Under the pieces are notes generated by a model, which had not been told where the DNA came from, made no database searches, and saw only the letters and a list, made by a program, of their open reading frames with translations. Positions 32,804 to 41,598 of a stretch of DNA of 51,434 nucleotides are shown piece by piece; position 1 is the stretch's first letter, and every line of letters begins with the position of its first letter. The position numbers and the translations under genes were made by a program. The DNA comes from Haloarcula japonica DSM 6131 (GTDB lineage: Archaea; Halobacteriota; Halobacteria; Halobacteriales; Haloarculaceae). The stretch is from positions 343,641 through 395,074 of the forward strand of contig NZ_AOLY01000009.1 in the NCBI RefSeq assembly GCF_000336635.1. Direction: 5' to 3'.

Positions 32804-33577
32804 ATGAATCGTCGAGACTACCTGCTTGCCGGAGCCACCCTCGGAACCGCCGGGCTTGCGGGATGTTCGTTTCTGGCCGCAGCCGAGGCACCACCACCGG
32901 ACGTTCCGAAACAGCGCCTTGAAGACGGCGGCTGGACCCGAACGGACCAGTCCTCGGAAACAGTGTTCGACCGGAGCTACGGCCCGGTTTCGGTCGAGGC
33001 CGTCTCCAGTACGGTCCAGTACGTCGACGAACAGCTACAGGAGCGTGTCGCTAGCCGAACCCTCGATCAGGTCCAGACTGCACTCTCCGTGTTTTTCGCC
33101 ACCCGTGTCGACTTCAGCCCCAATCTGGACAATCTCCCAGCCGGCGTGGGTCGCGAGGAACTGCTGGCGGAAGTCAGAACGAACGCCCGTGACAGCTTCG
33201 AACAGCAGATGGAGGCCCAGGGACTGACCGACATCGAGAAAACCGGCGAGGGAACAATCGATATCGACACCGGTGAGACAGCCGAGACAGTGGAACTGTC
33301 TGCTGTGTACCCATTCGAGGGCATCGCCTTTGATGTGACCGACAGTGAAGCTGTCGAGATACCGGCCAGCGACATCGACATCTCGGCGATGTTCGCCGTC
33401 TGGCACCACGGCGATTTCGTCATCATTTCCGGGGGCGCGTACCCGGTGCAGAACTTCGAGCAGGTCGTCGAAAGCGAACTGAGCGACGGCATTACGGTCT
33501 CCGTCGATGTCGATCTCGGTCTCCAGCCCGACACTTATCGGACCGAAGTCCGGAATCTCGTCACTGGCGTCCAGTAA
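32804..33577 (+). CDS. Exported lipoprotein, haloarchaeal, function unknown
   Basis: The 257-residue protein starts MNRRDYLLAGATLGTAGLAGC. The twin arginine (Arg3-Arg4) and the LAGC lipobox (Cys21) predict Tat export and lipid anchoring, the common route in haloarchaea. The mature part is an alpha-beta domain with DQSSETVFDRSYGPVSVEAVSSTVQY and a later AMFAVWHHGDFVIISGGAYP. It is not recognised. ATG at 32804 places the signal at the N-terminus. It is divergent from the acyl-CoA dehydrogenase gene. Confidence 0.78.
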   Translation: MNRRDYLLAGATLGTAGLAGCSFLAAAEAPPPDVPKQRLEDGGWTRTDQSSETVFDRSYGPVSVEAVSSTVQYVDEQLQERVASRTLDQVQTALSVFFATRVDFSPNLDNLPAGVGREELLAEVRTNARDSFEQQMEAQGLTDIEKTGEGTIDIDTGETAETVELSAVYPFEGIAFDVTDSEAVEIPASDIDISAMFAVWHHGDFVIISGGAYPVQNFEQVVESELSDGITVSVDVDLGLQPDTYRTEVRNLVTGVQ

Positions 33578-33643
33578 CTCCCACCATTAGCGCCCAGGAA
33601 CCGCTACTGTCGCCGGAGACGCCCTCACTCCAGCAACACCCTC

Positions 33644-35296
33644 CTATTCCGGCGCGGCATCGTCGGGGACGCGGCCCTCGACGAGTGATTCGTCGGCGTA
33701 CTCGTCACGGAGGGACTTCTTGTCGAACTTCCCGGTCGCCGTCTTCGGGACCTCGTCGATGGTGATGAAGTTGTCCGGCACCCACCACTTGGGGTAGGAC
33801 TCGAGGACGTGCTCCCGGAGTTCATCACCGAGCGTCTCCTCGTTGGCGTCGGCCGTCGGAACGATCATCGCGAGTGGGCGCTCCTGCCAGCGTTCGTGAG
33901 GGACACCGATGACTGCCGCCTCGTTAACATCGTCGTGGGATAGCAGTTCGTTTTCCAGTTCGAGCGAGGAGATCCACTCCCCGCCGCTCTTGATGACGTC
34001 TTTCGCCCGGTCGACGATCTTGATGTAGCCGTCCTCGTCGACGGACACCACGTCGCCGGTCTTCAGATAGCCGTCCTCGAACTCCTGTTTGTTTGCTTCC
34101 GGCCGCTTGAAGTACTCCGTCGTCACCCACGGCCCGCGGATGTGGAGTTCGCCGAAGTCCTCGCCGTTGTGCGGGACCTCGTTGCCGTTGTCGTCGATGA
34201 CACGGAACTCCAGCCCAGGCGTGATGAGTCCCTGCTTTGCCCGCTTGTCCAGTTGCGTCTGGTAGTCGGCATCCTCTAGGTCACTACGCAGGGACGACAC
34301 CGCACCCACTGGGGCCGTCTCGGTCATCCCCCAGGCGTGAACGAGCTCCACACCACGGTCGTCGAAGAACCGGATCATCGCTTCGGGTGCGGCGCTGCCG
34401 CCGACGATAAGACGTTCGAGCGAGGAGAGGTCGACGTCGTTCTCCTTGATGTACTCCATCAGTCCCAGCCAGACGGTCGGGACGCCGGCTGTGACGGTGA
34501 CATCCTCTTCTTCGATGAGTTTCGCGAGGTCCGCCGGCTCCGGCTGTGGGCCGGGGTAGACGTGCTTGGCCCCGCCCGCAGTTGCCGAGAACGGGAGTCC
34601 CCACGCGTTGACGTGGAACATCGGGACGACCGGCATCATGACGTCGTCGTCGTCGAGTGGAATCCCCTGTGGCGACTGAATACCCATCGTGTGGCTCCAC
34701 AGCATCTGTTGGGTGTACTCGACGCCTTTCGGCCGCCCAGTTGTGCCGGACGTGTAACAGAGGCCGGCAGGGCGGTCCCCCTCCAGTTCGGGCCAGTCGT
34801 ACTCCGTCGGCTGGTCGGCGATAAACGACTCGTAGGCAACGGCATCAAGATCCGTATCCGGGACAGAGTCGCTCATCACGACGAACTGCTCGACCGTCTC
34901 GAAGGACTCGGGGTCATCGGCGGCGGCACCCTCGAGTTTCGGCAGGAGTGATTCGTCGACGAAAATGAGTTCGTCCTGCGCGTCGCTGACGATATACTGG
35001 ATGTGTTCGTCGGGCAGAAGCGGGTTGATAGTGTGTAACTGCGCACCGGTTCCCGGTACTCCGAAGTACGTCTCGAAGTGGCGGCTGTGGTTCCAGCAGA
35101 ACGTTCCGAGCCGTTCGCCGTCGCCATAGCCGGCTTCCTCGATCGCGTTCGCTAACTGCGCCGTCCGTTCGGCATATTCGGCGTAGTCGTGACGGACGAT
35201 GCCCTCGTGGGTACGAGAGACGACCTCTGTGTCCGGATACAGTGTTTCTGCACGCCACAGGAACGGTCGTAGAGTTTGCGGGCTGCCTCCTGGCAT
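33644..35296 (-). CDS. AMP-forming acyl-CoA synthetase
   Basis: Activates a carboxylic acid, probably a fatty acid, to its CoA thioester via an acyl-adenylate. The 550-residue protein has the phosphate-binding loop [11 protein letters not shown], the A5 motif AWGMTETAP, the TGD motif in [34 protein letters not shown], and the C-terminal catalytic lysine in [27 protein letters not shown] is typical of medium and long-chain members. With the acyl-CoA dehydrogenase nearby it suggests fatty acid use. Start ATG at 35296. Confidence 0.92.
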   Translation of the reverse strand: MPGGSPQTLRPFLWRAETLYPDTEVVSRTHEGIVRHDYAEYAERTAQLANAIEEAGYGDGERLGTFCWNHSRHFETYFGVPGTGAQLHTINPLLPDEHIQYIVSDAQDELIFVDESLLPKLEGAAADDPESFETVEQFVVMSDSVPDTDLDAVAYESFIADQPTEYDWPELEGDRPAGLCYTSGTTGRPKGVEYTQQMLWSHTMGIQSPQGIPLDDDDVMMPVVPMFHVNAWGLPFSATAGGAKHVYPGPQPEPADLAKLIEEEDVTVTAGVPTVWLGLMEYIKENDVDLSSLERLIVGGSAAPEAMIRFFDDRGVELVHAWGMTETAPVGAVSSLRSDLEDADYQTQLDKRAKQGLITPGLEFRVIDDNGNEVPHNGEDFGELHIRGPWVTTEYFKRPEANKQEFEDGYLKTGDVVSVDEDGYIKIVDRAKDVIKSGGEWISSLELENELLSHDDVNEAAVIGVPHERWQERPLAMIVPTADANEETLGDELREHVLESYPKWWVPDNFITIDEVPKTATGKFDKKSLRDEYADESLVEGRVPDDAAPE

Positions 35297-35398
35297 ATCA
35301 TGACGCAAGGGCCCACGGTACAAGAAACACTGCTAAATCTTTCATGAGGGAAAAGAAGTTCATCCGCAGTGCCCGCCGCCAGAATAACTTAGGACCGC

Positions 35399-36001
35399 TT
35401 ACACTTCGATTTCCTGCATCAGGTCGACCAGTTCTTCCAGTTCCGGAAACGTGTACACTTTCACGTTGATATTAGACTCCAGTGCGTGAACGCGAGAATC
35501 GAACATCAGCGCCATCTCGTTGTCTCGGTCGCCGACGAGTTGGTCCACCATCCCGCTCCCGGGGCCGAACGTGAAGTTCGGTGTGGAGATGTCGATGGTC
35601 GTATCGAGGACGTTCGCCCAGCCGTCGATGAAGCCGCTGGTCATGATGTTGCCGATCTCCTGAATCGCCGAGCGCTCCATGTCGGTGAAGCCGTTCGCGT
35701 TGGGGTCCGTCTCCCCCATATCGCCGATCATCCCAGTGGCGAGGTCCTTCGCACTGGCGGCGTTGAACAGGAACAGGATGTGTCCGTGGGGTTTTTCGAC
35801 CATTTCGATACTGATACCGATCTGCTTCTCGTCGCCGACGTGTGTTTTGATATCCGGGATATCGATGAAGTTGATCTTCGTGATCTCCATCTCCGTCTCC
35901 ATCCCTGTCATCTGGCTGAGGTGGTTCGCAACGGTGTTACCGCCCTCTTTAGCCATCTGATTGAACAACCCGAGCTTCCGAATATCTATCATCAGACTCA
36001 T
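35399..36001 (-). CDS. cheC: Chemotaxis protein CheC
   Basis: CheC-family protein, a CheY-phosphate phosphatase or signalling adaptor in archaeal and Bacillus-type chemotaxis. The 200-residue protein has the first active-site helix (GNTVANHLSQMTG, about 22-34) and the second (MERSAIQEIGNIMTSGFIDGWAN, about 107-130), with the conserved E-x3-N seen in the second (EIGN). No other che or archaellum genes are in the window, so it may be a stand-alone copy. ATG at 36001; ATG at 35992 is possible. Confidence 0.87.
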   Translation of the reverse strand: MSLMIDIRKLGLFNQMAKEGGNTVANHLSQMTGMETEMEITKINFIDIPDIKTHVGDEKQIGISIEMVEKPHGHILFLFNAASAKDLATGMIGDMGETDPNANGFTDMERSAIQEIGNIMTSGFIDGWANVLDTTIDISTPNFTFGPGSGMVDQLVGDRDNEMALMFDSRVHALESNINVKVYTFPELEELVDLMQEIEV

Positions 36002-36089
36002 TCGTTAGGACCAGCGTTGCCGCTGAGTTGTGTGCCCTCATACATAAGCTATGCACCCGCATTTTCGTCGGCGAGAATCGGAGCGGCAC

Positions 36090-36482
36090 TCAAAACTGTT
36101 CGGCCGTGTCGATGCCGATAACGATGCCACACTCGTCGGCGTCGAAGTTGTCATCCCCGCGGACGGATGTGGCAAACAGAAGTTTTGCCTGCTCAGTGTG
36201 TGCGAGCCTGATGCCAGCCGCGATGTCGTCTTCGAACCTGAACTCCGAGAGGAGTTCATCACAGACCACGTCCGAGACGCGGTAGGCCCGGGTTCCGTCA
36301 ACGGTGACGTAGTCGAATTCCCGTTCGAACTGACTGTGTCGTCCGATGAGGTCAGCGTGTAGGATGACCAGCGCGTCACACAGGTCCCGCTCGGCGATAC
36401 CCGCCCACTCGGCCGCTCGCTCGATGACAGCGGTGTCGAGTCCCGATTCTGTCGAGGCCGTGCCGGTGTCTGCTTTCGCCAT
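36090..36482 (-). CDS. Hypothetical protein, 130 residues
   Basis: An acidic, mixed alpha-beta protein starting at the ATG at 36482. The first half is helical (TAVIERAAEWAGIAERDLCDALVILHADLIGRHSQ), and the second half has strands (YVTVDGTRAYRVSDVVCDELLSEF, AKLLFATSV). It ends with GIDTAEQF. I do not recognise the family. It lies 88 bases upstream of cheC in the same direction and could share its transcript, but no link to chemotaxis can be shown. Confidence 0.7.
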   Translation of the reverse strand: MAKADTGTASTESGLDTAVIERAAEWAGIAERDLCDALVILHADLIGRHSQFEREFDYVTVDGTRAYRVSDVVCDELLSEFRFEDDIAAGIRLAHTEQAKLLFATSVRGDDNFDADECGIVIGIDTAEQF

Positions 36483-36568
36483 TGTTCATGTTAGTTATCA
36501 ACACACATGGTAATAGTGCTTGGGTGCGTTCGCCGCTCAATTGTTCTCGGCGTCACTCCGTGCGTTTA

Positions 36569-37237
36569 TCACTGCACGCGGACGCTCACAGCGACGCCCT
36601 CACCGAGCGGTAGCAGTCCCGTCTCGAACGCCGGATCGTCGCCGACGCGTTCGAGATAGGTGGCGATACCACGACTCGTTTCGTTGGCGTCGATGTCGTC
36701 GCCGTCCAGCAACGCCTGTACCGCCTCGAACTCCAGCGGCCCAGCCTCGATCATGTTATCGGCGACCACGGCCCCACCGACCGGCACTTTGTCCCGGACA
36801 GCCTCGAAGGCCTCCGTGTATCGGTGTTTCTCGTTGTCGATCAGTACTACGTCGAACGGGCCGTCGTAGCTCTCGACGATTTCGATTGCATCCCCGTGCT
36901 CGAAGGCGGCCCGGTTGACGAACCCGCCGCGGTCGAGGAACTCGCGGGCTTCTTCGAGTTCATCAGCGTCGATCTCCGTCAGGACAATCTGTCCATCGTC
37001 GGAAACGGCAGGGGCCATCCAGTACGCCGAGTAGCCGAAGCCGGAGCCGAACTCGAAGACACGGTCGGCGTCGACCATCCGGGCGACGAGGCGGAGCCAC
37101 CCGCCGACTGCGGGACCGACTGTCGGAAATCCTTCTCGGTCAGCTTTGGCGTCCATCTCCTCGATGACAGGGTCGCTGGCTGGGGCCAGTGTACGAGCGA
37201 ATTGCTCTGTGACCTCGGGCAGTGGGGCTTCGTCCAT
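36569..37237 (-). CDS. SAM-dependent O-methyltransferase (COG4122-like)
   Basis: The 222-residue protein has the class I methyltransferase fold of the catechol O-methyltransferase group: VFEFGSGFGYSAYWMA (SAM loop, about 60-75), VLTEIDADELEEA, and FDVVLIDNEKHRYTEAFEAV with the metal-binding aspartate, then GGAVVADNMIEAG. The substrate is unknown. Start ATG at 37237. It is separated from its minus-strand neighbours by about 50-90 bases. Confidence 0.85.
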   Translation of the reverse strand: MDEAPLPEVTEQFARTLAPASDPVIEEMDAKADREGFPTVGPAVGGWLRLVARMVDADRVFEFGSGFGYSAYWMAPAVSDDGQIVLTEIDADELEEAREFLDRGGFVNRAAFEHGDAIEIVESYDGPFDVVLIDNEKHRYTEAFEAVRDKVPVGGAVVADNMIEAGPLEFEAVQALLDGDDIDANETSRGIATYLERVGDDPAFETGLLPLGEGVAVSVRVQ

Positions 37238-37287
37238 ACCGGGCTATGCCGGTAGCGGTCACATAAATGAGTGGGTCCGGACCGGCA

Positions 37288-38385
37288 CTAGCCGAGTTCG
37301 AGGCGTTCAACGTACCGGATTACGGACTCCAGCGCGGGATTGGGGTAGTACTCGACAGTATTGGCCGCTGTCTCGTATGAGAGAATCCCGAGGTCGTCCA
37401 GCCGCGGTAGGTGGTTGTGTGCCAACGACACACTCACCTCGTCGCGTGATTTAGGCGTCTCCCTGGCCGGGATGGCCTTCTCCCGCTCGTAGATGCGTTC
37501 GACGAGGTCGTCAAGTGGGACCTCGGTCTCCGACCGATCTTTCAGGTGATACAGGAGACTGCGCCGGCGCGGAGCGGAGATCAGTTCCAATACCTGATCG
37601 AATGAGTACGGTATCGGAATGGTCTCGGGCTCTTCCGGGTCGCCCTTCTTGACGCCGCCAGGTGGGGTGACGGTGTCCCGGAACGTCGGTGTCTCTTCTG
37701 CGTCTTTCGACGCCGTGACGGTCCAACCGTGGTCCGGGAGGTATTCGTACACGACATCATACAGCGGCCGAAACATCTCGACTGTCTCTTCCGTATGGGC
37801 CTCCGGGTCCATGTGGTGGTGGCTCGAGACATCCATCTCGGCACATTGTCGGTTTAACGCAGTCACCAGCGCGATGACGCGGTCGCGCTCCCAGGACTCA
37901 AGTAACCCAGTAAGCGAATGCAGGCACAGAAGCAGCGGCGTATCTTCCTGTTCCAGTCGACCGAGATGGCGAGAAACGGTCGCACCGATGTCTATCGGCG
38001 CCACTGTCGTTGGAAGGGTATCGAGCGTCAATGAAGGAAATGCGCCGGACGCTGCTGCCTGTGAGGTAGCCGGTAACTCGCTGCCGGCATCGATGATGAT
38101 CGCTTCTTCGGGCATCTCGTCGTCGAGGTGCTGCTGCCACAGTGAGAGGCGCGAATCGGGGGATTCGGACACTGTGACACAGATCGCTTTCGACTTACTG
38201 ACCTCCTGCTCAGCCAGGAACCCGGCACACCCCTCTCGTTCGGCGTCGCTTGAATCGCGTGCCAGCACCAATACGGACGCAGCCTCCTTCAGAGGTTGGT
38301 CCACTGTCCCACTCCCGAAGTTCATTGCGTACTGTATCGTATCTGGAACCATAAAGCCATCAACAAATAAGCGTTCCCTTGACAT
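37288..38385 (-). CDS. KaiC-like domain joined to a winged-helix domain (DUF7504/DUF7344-like)
   Basis: A 365-residue protein in two parts. The N-terminal part (about 1-200) resembles haloarchaeal DUF7504, a degenerate RecA/KaiC-like fold (AASVLVLARDSSDAEREGCAGFLAEQ, PLLLCLHSLTGLLESWERDRVIALVTALNRQCAEM), without a Walker A motif. After a linker, a C-terminal winged helix (about 255-350; VLELISAPRRRSLLYHLKDR, SVSLAHNHLPRLDDLGILSYE) is of the DUF7344 type used in haloarchaeal regulators. A signalling or regulatory role is inferred. Start ATG at 38385. Confidence 0.8.
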   Translation of the reverse strand: MSRERLFVDGFMVPDTIQYAMNFGSGTVDQPLKEAASVLVLARDSSDAEREGCAGFLAEQEVSKSKAICVTVSESPDSRLSLWQQHLDDEMPEEAIIIDAGSELPATSQAAASGAFPSLTLDTLPTTVAPIDIGATVSRHLGRLEQEDTPLLLCLHSLTGLLESWERDRVIALVTALNRQCAEMDVSSHHHMDPEAHTEETVEMFRPLYDVVYEYLPDHGWTVTASKDAEETPTFRDTVTPPGGVKKGDPEEPETIPIPYSFDQVLELISAPRRRSLLYHLKDRSETEVPLDDLVERIYEREKAIPARETPKSRDEVSVSLAHNHLPRLDDLGILSYETAANTVEYYPNPALESVIRYVERLELG

Positions 38386-38522
38386 ACGGTAACCTTTGAT
38401 GAACACTGCTTGAATATGAGACAGTGTCCGTCTTGGTTCTCTCCGTACAACTAGCCTCTAATGTACATTCCAGACCGTCCCAAGTCCGAGGATTTTTGCG
38501 GTGCTACGCCGTATTATCGACT

Positions 38523-38681
38523 ATGCCAATCATGTCGAGTAGCGACTTTTCTATTCACATAGAGGAGTGTGATGAGTTTGACGACGGGATGCCGATAAGT
38601 TCGCTTCCGGACGAAGTCACGTCTATCGACGACCTCGACTGTGAATGCTGGAGCGGGTTCGAATCGCTGAACGAAATCTAA
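38523..38681 (+). CDS. Small acidic protein, 52 residues
   Basis: ATG at 38523 and TAA at 38679-38681. The sequence is very acidic with two cysteines close together near the end (DCEC) and one earlier (EECDEF). Composition is typical of real haloarchaeal micro-proteins, but no family is recognised. It is divergent from the KaiC-like gene and convergent with the thioredoxin-fold gene. Confidence 0.5.
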   Translation: MPIMSSSDFSIHIEECDEFDDGMPISSLPDEVTSIDDLDCECWSGFESLNEI

Positions 38682-38708
38682 CGGACCGTGCTCGCTGGGT
38701 CGCCCCGA

Positions 38709-39299
38709 TCAGGCGTCCCAGTACGCCGGTTCGTTACCGGGCTTCCACTTTATCGAGCACCCTCTGGACGGTTTTTCAGCGGCTGTAATCTGGTCGCCAG
38801 CGAGCAACGTCTTGATGTGTGCGGCCATCTCCCGGCTGCTTGGTTCGTCGTCCGGGTTCGGAGCGTCGTCGAGGCGACCGTGGTACGCCAGTTTGAACGT
38901 CCCATCGTCGTTCCGGAACAGGAACGGATCGGGGGTACAGCGGGCACCGTACGCGGCTGCGACATCCTGTGACTCGTCTAATAAATACGCGTCGTACTGT
39001 ATTTCGCCGCGCTCGACGAGTTCCTGCATTCGCTCGAAGGAGTCGTCGGGGTACTCCTCAGGGTCGTTGGCATTGATTCCGACGACAGCAAGGTCCTCGC
39101 ATTCCGTTGCGAGGCGGTTTAGTTCACCGATCTTCGCTTTCGCGTACGGACAGTGGTTGCACGTAAATACGACCAGTAGTGCGTCCTTGTCCAGGAAATC
39201 CGACAGTGAGTATGTCGTCCCGTCCGCTCCCGGCAGTTCGAACGTCGGTGCTTCGTCCCCACGTCCGAGCACATCGGACTCCGAATCGAGTGAAACCAT
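38709..39299 (-). CDS. Thioredoxin-fold peroxiredoxin-like protein
   Basis: A 196-residue redoxin (AhpC/TSA or resA-like group). It has APTFELPGADGTTYSLSDF, then LLVVFTCNHCPYAKAKIGEL with a CxxC pair in CNHCPYA near residues 50-53, VVGINANDPEEYPDDSF and YGARCTPDPFLF with the cis-proline region. This form (CNHCPY, later CTPD) is the widespread thioredoxin-family group that probably reduces peroxides or disulfides. It ends in WKPGNEPAYWDA, a usual tail for the group. Start ATG at 39299. Confidence 0.87.
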   Translation of the reverse strand: MVSLDSESDVLGRGDEAPTFELPGADGTTYSLSDFLDKDALLVVFTCNHCPYAKAKIGELNRLATECEDLAVVGINANDPEEYPDDSFERMQELVERGEIQYDAYLLDESQDVAAAYGARCTPDPFLFRNDDGTFKLAYHGRLDDAPNPDDEPSSREMAAHIKTLLAGDQITAAEKPSRGCSIKWKPGNEPAYWDA

Positions 39300-39374
39300 C
39301 GTCGTCCACTACGGCTGTCGTCGCTAAAAGTCCACGGACGTGCTACACTGGCTTTTGAGACGACCGCTTTTTGC

Positions 39375-39707
39375 TTAACTGTCCGCTTCTTCCGACGTCG
39401 CTGCCGCAGTATCAAAGGCCTTCGCTGCCTCGAATGCGGTGCTCCCGTCGTCAACGGAGAACAGCGTCTCTTTCCCCTCCGCTTCGTGTTTTTCCAGTAA
39501 TCCGACAGCCACCAATTCTTCGAGCGTTCCGTCGAGGTACAGCGTCTTCAGCGGCACGCCGGCTGCCTCGCTCAAGGCCGTTTTTGTATACGTTTCGTCC
39601 GCATCGAGGCGGAGTATTGTGTCAATAACTGTCGCCGCCTTGTCGTGGTTCGCGATGTGTGCCCATCCCGTGTCAGAACCAGCCCGCTGGCCACCCTCTT
39701 CGAACAT
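39375..39707 (-). CDS. Small winged-helix protein
   Basis: The 110-residue protein has a winged helix in the middle (AATVIDTILRLDADETYTKTALSEAAGVPLKTLYLDGTLEELVAVGLLEKH) and a short acidic, alanine-rich tail. It is probably a DNA-binding regulator. The ATG at 39707 was chosen because residues upstream of it are not acidic. It lies 75 bases before the redoxin gene in the same direction. Confidence 0.75.
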   Translation of the reverse strand: MFEEGGQRAGSDTGWAHIANHDKAATVIDTILRLDADETYTKTALSEAAGVPLKTLYLDGTLEELVAVGLLEKHEAEGKETLFSVDDGSTAFEAAKAFDTAAATSEEADS

Positions 39708-39824
39708 TAGTCGACACCTAACCGGCAGAGATATTAAAACTGTCTGGTGTATTTCGGCCCGAATGATGTGACCCTCTCCCACTATTGAGCAAGGCTTTTG
39801 TCCGCGTCACTCTGCTGGCACTGT

Positions 39825-40319
39825 ATGAGCAGTCGCCGCGAGATACTCGACCTGCTACGTGAGAACGCTCGCTATACGACCGAGGACATCGCTCGGTTGA
39901 CCGATTACTCCGAGAGCGAGGTAGCCGAGGTTATCGACGAATTCGAGGAGGCAGGCATCATTCGCGGCTATCAAGCAGTCGTCGACTGGAACGCGGTCGA
40001 GAGTGACGAGGAACGCGTCCGCGCCACCGTCGAACTCAACGTCACGCTGGACCGTGAGACTAGCTACGACGACATTTCCGACCGGATCGCGAAGTTTCCG
40101 GAAGTGACTTCGCTGCGCCTCGTCAGCGGTGACTACGACTTCGACCTAGAGGTCGAGGGCGATTCGATGCGCGAAGTGTCGCATTTCATCAGCGACAAAA
40201 TCGCGCCGATTCCCGAGATCACGCAGACGGTAACCCACTACATCATGGAGTCGTACAAGGAGCAGGGGATGGAGTTCGACGACCACGACGACGACGACCG
40301 GCTGTCCGTCTCACCATGA
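39825..40319 (+). CDS. lrpA1: Lrp/AsnC-family regulator LrpA1
   Basis: A 164-residue Lrp-type protein with an N-terminal helix-turn-helix (TTEDIARLTDYSESEVAEVIDEFEEAGIIRGY, about 16-48) and a RAM domain (VRATVELNV, VTSLRLVSGDYDFDLEVEG), ending in an acidic tail. Its stop overlaps the aspB3 start (ATGA). The same pair in Halobacterium salinarum is lrpA1-aspB3, where LrpA1 controls aspB3 according to amino acid supply. The name is transferred on that arrangement. ATG at 39825. Confidence 0.88.
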   Translation: MSSRREILDLLRENARYTTEDIARLTDYSESEVAEVIDEFEEAGIIRGYQAVVDWNAVESDEERVRATVELNVTLDRETSYDDISDRIAKFPEVTSLRLVSGDYDFDLEVEGDSMREVSHFISDKIAPIPEITQTVTHYIMESYKEQGMEFDDHDDDDRLSVSP

Positions 40320-41461
40320 CGTTCGAGCCAGCAGACAGGGTCGACAGTGTGCCGCCTTCTGGCATCCGTCGGTTCTTCGAACTGGCCGAGGAGATGGACG
40401 ATATCATCTCGCTTGGGGTCGGCGAACCGGATTTTTCGGCCCCGTGGGCGGCCCGCGAAGCCGCTATCGCGTCGCTCGAACGCGGCCAGACCTCGTACAC
40501 GGCCAACCGCGGGAAACAGGAGCTCCGGGACCGTATCGCGGACTACGAGGCGTCGACGCACAATCTGCAGTACGACCCCGACGAGGAAATCCTCGTCACG
40601 GCGGGCGCGAGCGAGGGCCTCGACCTCGCCTTTCGGGCGCTGCTGAACCCCGGCGACTCCGTCGCTATCGCCCAGCCATGTTACGTCTCGTACGTCCCCG
40701 GCGCGACGTTCGCCGGCATCGACGTCGTCGACGTTCCAACACGTGCCGAAGACGAGTTCAAACTCACCCGAGAGGTGCTGGAATCGTCCGGCGCGGCCGA
40801 GGCTGACGCGCTCGTGTACTGCTATCCGAACAATCCGACCGGAGCGACGATGACGGCCGAGGAGATGGCAGATGTTGCGGCCTTTTGCCGCGAAAACGAT
40901 CTCCTCGTGTTCGCCGACGAGATCTACGCCGACCTCACGTACGAACACGACCACACGTCTATCGCTACCCTCCCAGGGATGCGTGAGCGGACCGTCGTGT
41001 TCAATGGCTTCTCGAAGGCGTTCGCGATGACAGGGTTCAGACTGGGGTACGCGATGGCCCCACCGAAGGCCATCGAAGCGATGAACCGAATCCATCAGTA
41101 CTCGATGCTCTCGGCCCCGACGACGGCTCAGCACGCCGCTATCGAAGCGCTCGACAATTGCCGCGACGAGGTCACGGAGATGTCCGCGCAGTACGACCGC
41201 CGTCGGAAGTACGTCCTCACGCGCTTCGAGGAGATGGGACTTGACTGCTTCCCGGCGGCTGGAGCCTTCTATGCGTTCCCGGAATGTCCATGGGACGATG
41301 CCGGCGAGTTCGCTGAGAGTCTACTTCAGGAAAAACGGGTCGCAGTCGTACCCGGAACAGCCTTCGGGGAGGGTGGGTCGGGCCACTTGCGGGTGTCATA
41401 CGCAACGGGTCTCGACGATCTCAAAGAAGCGATGGCTCGAATCGAGTCATTCCTTAATTGA
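40316..41461 (+). CDS. aspB3: Pyridoxal-phosphate aminotransferase AspB3
   Basis: A 381-residue class I/II aminotransferase, probably acting on aspartate or aromatic amino acids. It has LGVGEPDFSAPWA, NPGDSVAIAQPCYVSY, YPNNPTGATMTAEEM with the Asn contacting PLP, and the Schiff-base Lys234 in NGFSKAFAMTGFRLGYA, followed by LRVSYATG with the substrate-binding Arg. The start overlaps the end of lrpA1 by four bases, so translation is coupled. Confidence 0.93.
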   Translation: MTFEPADRVDSVPPSGIRRFFELAEEMDDIISLGVGEPDFSAPWAAREAAIASLERGQTSYTANRGKQELRDRIADYEASTHNLQYDPDEEILVTAGASEGLDLAFRALLNPGDSVAIAQPCYVSYVPGATFAGIDVVDVPTRAEDEFKLTREVLESSGAAEADALVYCYPNNPTGATMTAEEMADVAAFCRENDLLVFADEIYADLTYEHDHTSIATLPGMRERTVVFNGFSKAFAMTGFRLGYAMAPPKAIEAMNRIHQYSMLSAPTTAQHAAIEALDNCRDEVTEMSAQYDRRRKYVLTRFEEMGLDCFPAAGAFYAFPECPWDDAGEFAESLLQEKRVAVVPGTAFGEGGSGHLRVSYATGLDDLKEAMARIESFLN

Positions 41462-41551
41462 CAACTAGGGGCGGCGAAACATTCAGTACGGTCCACTTAC
41501 TACCGTGAGGAGACCGTGATACAATCACCCGGAAACTCTTTTTCAGTGACA

Positions 41552-41583
41552 GTTAGTTGGGGTAAAGTTTTTTCCCACCTAAC
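41552..41583. promoter_or_regulatory. Inverted repeat just upstream of the pilus operon
   Basis: GTTAGTTGGG (41552-41561) and CCCACCTAAC (41574-41583) form a 10-base imperfect inverted repeat with one mismatch and a 12-base T-rich loop. It lies 15 bases before the ATPase ATG at 41599. It could be an operator or an mRNA hairpin that controls translation. The rest of the 137-base gap after aspB3 shows no gene. Confidence 0.5.
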
Positions 41584-41598
41584 GGGAGATGAATAACA

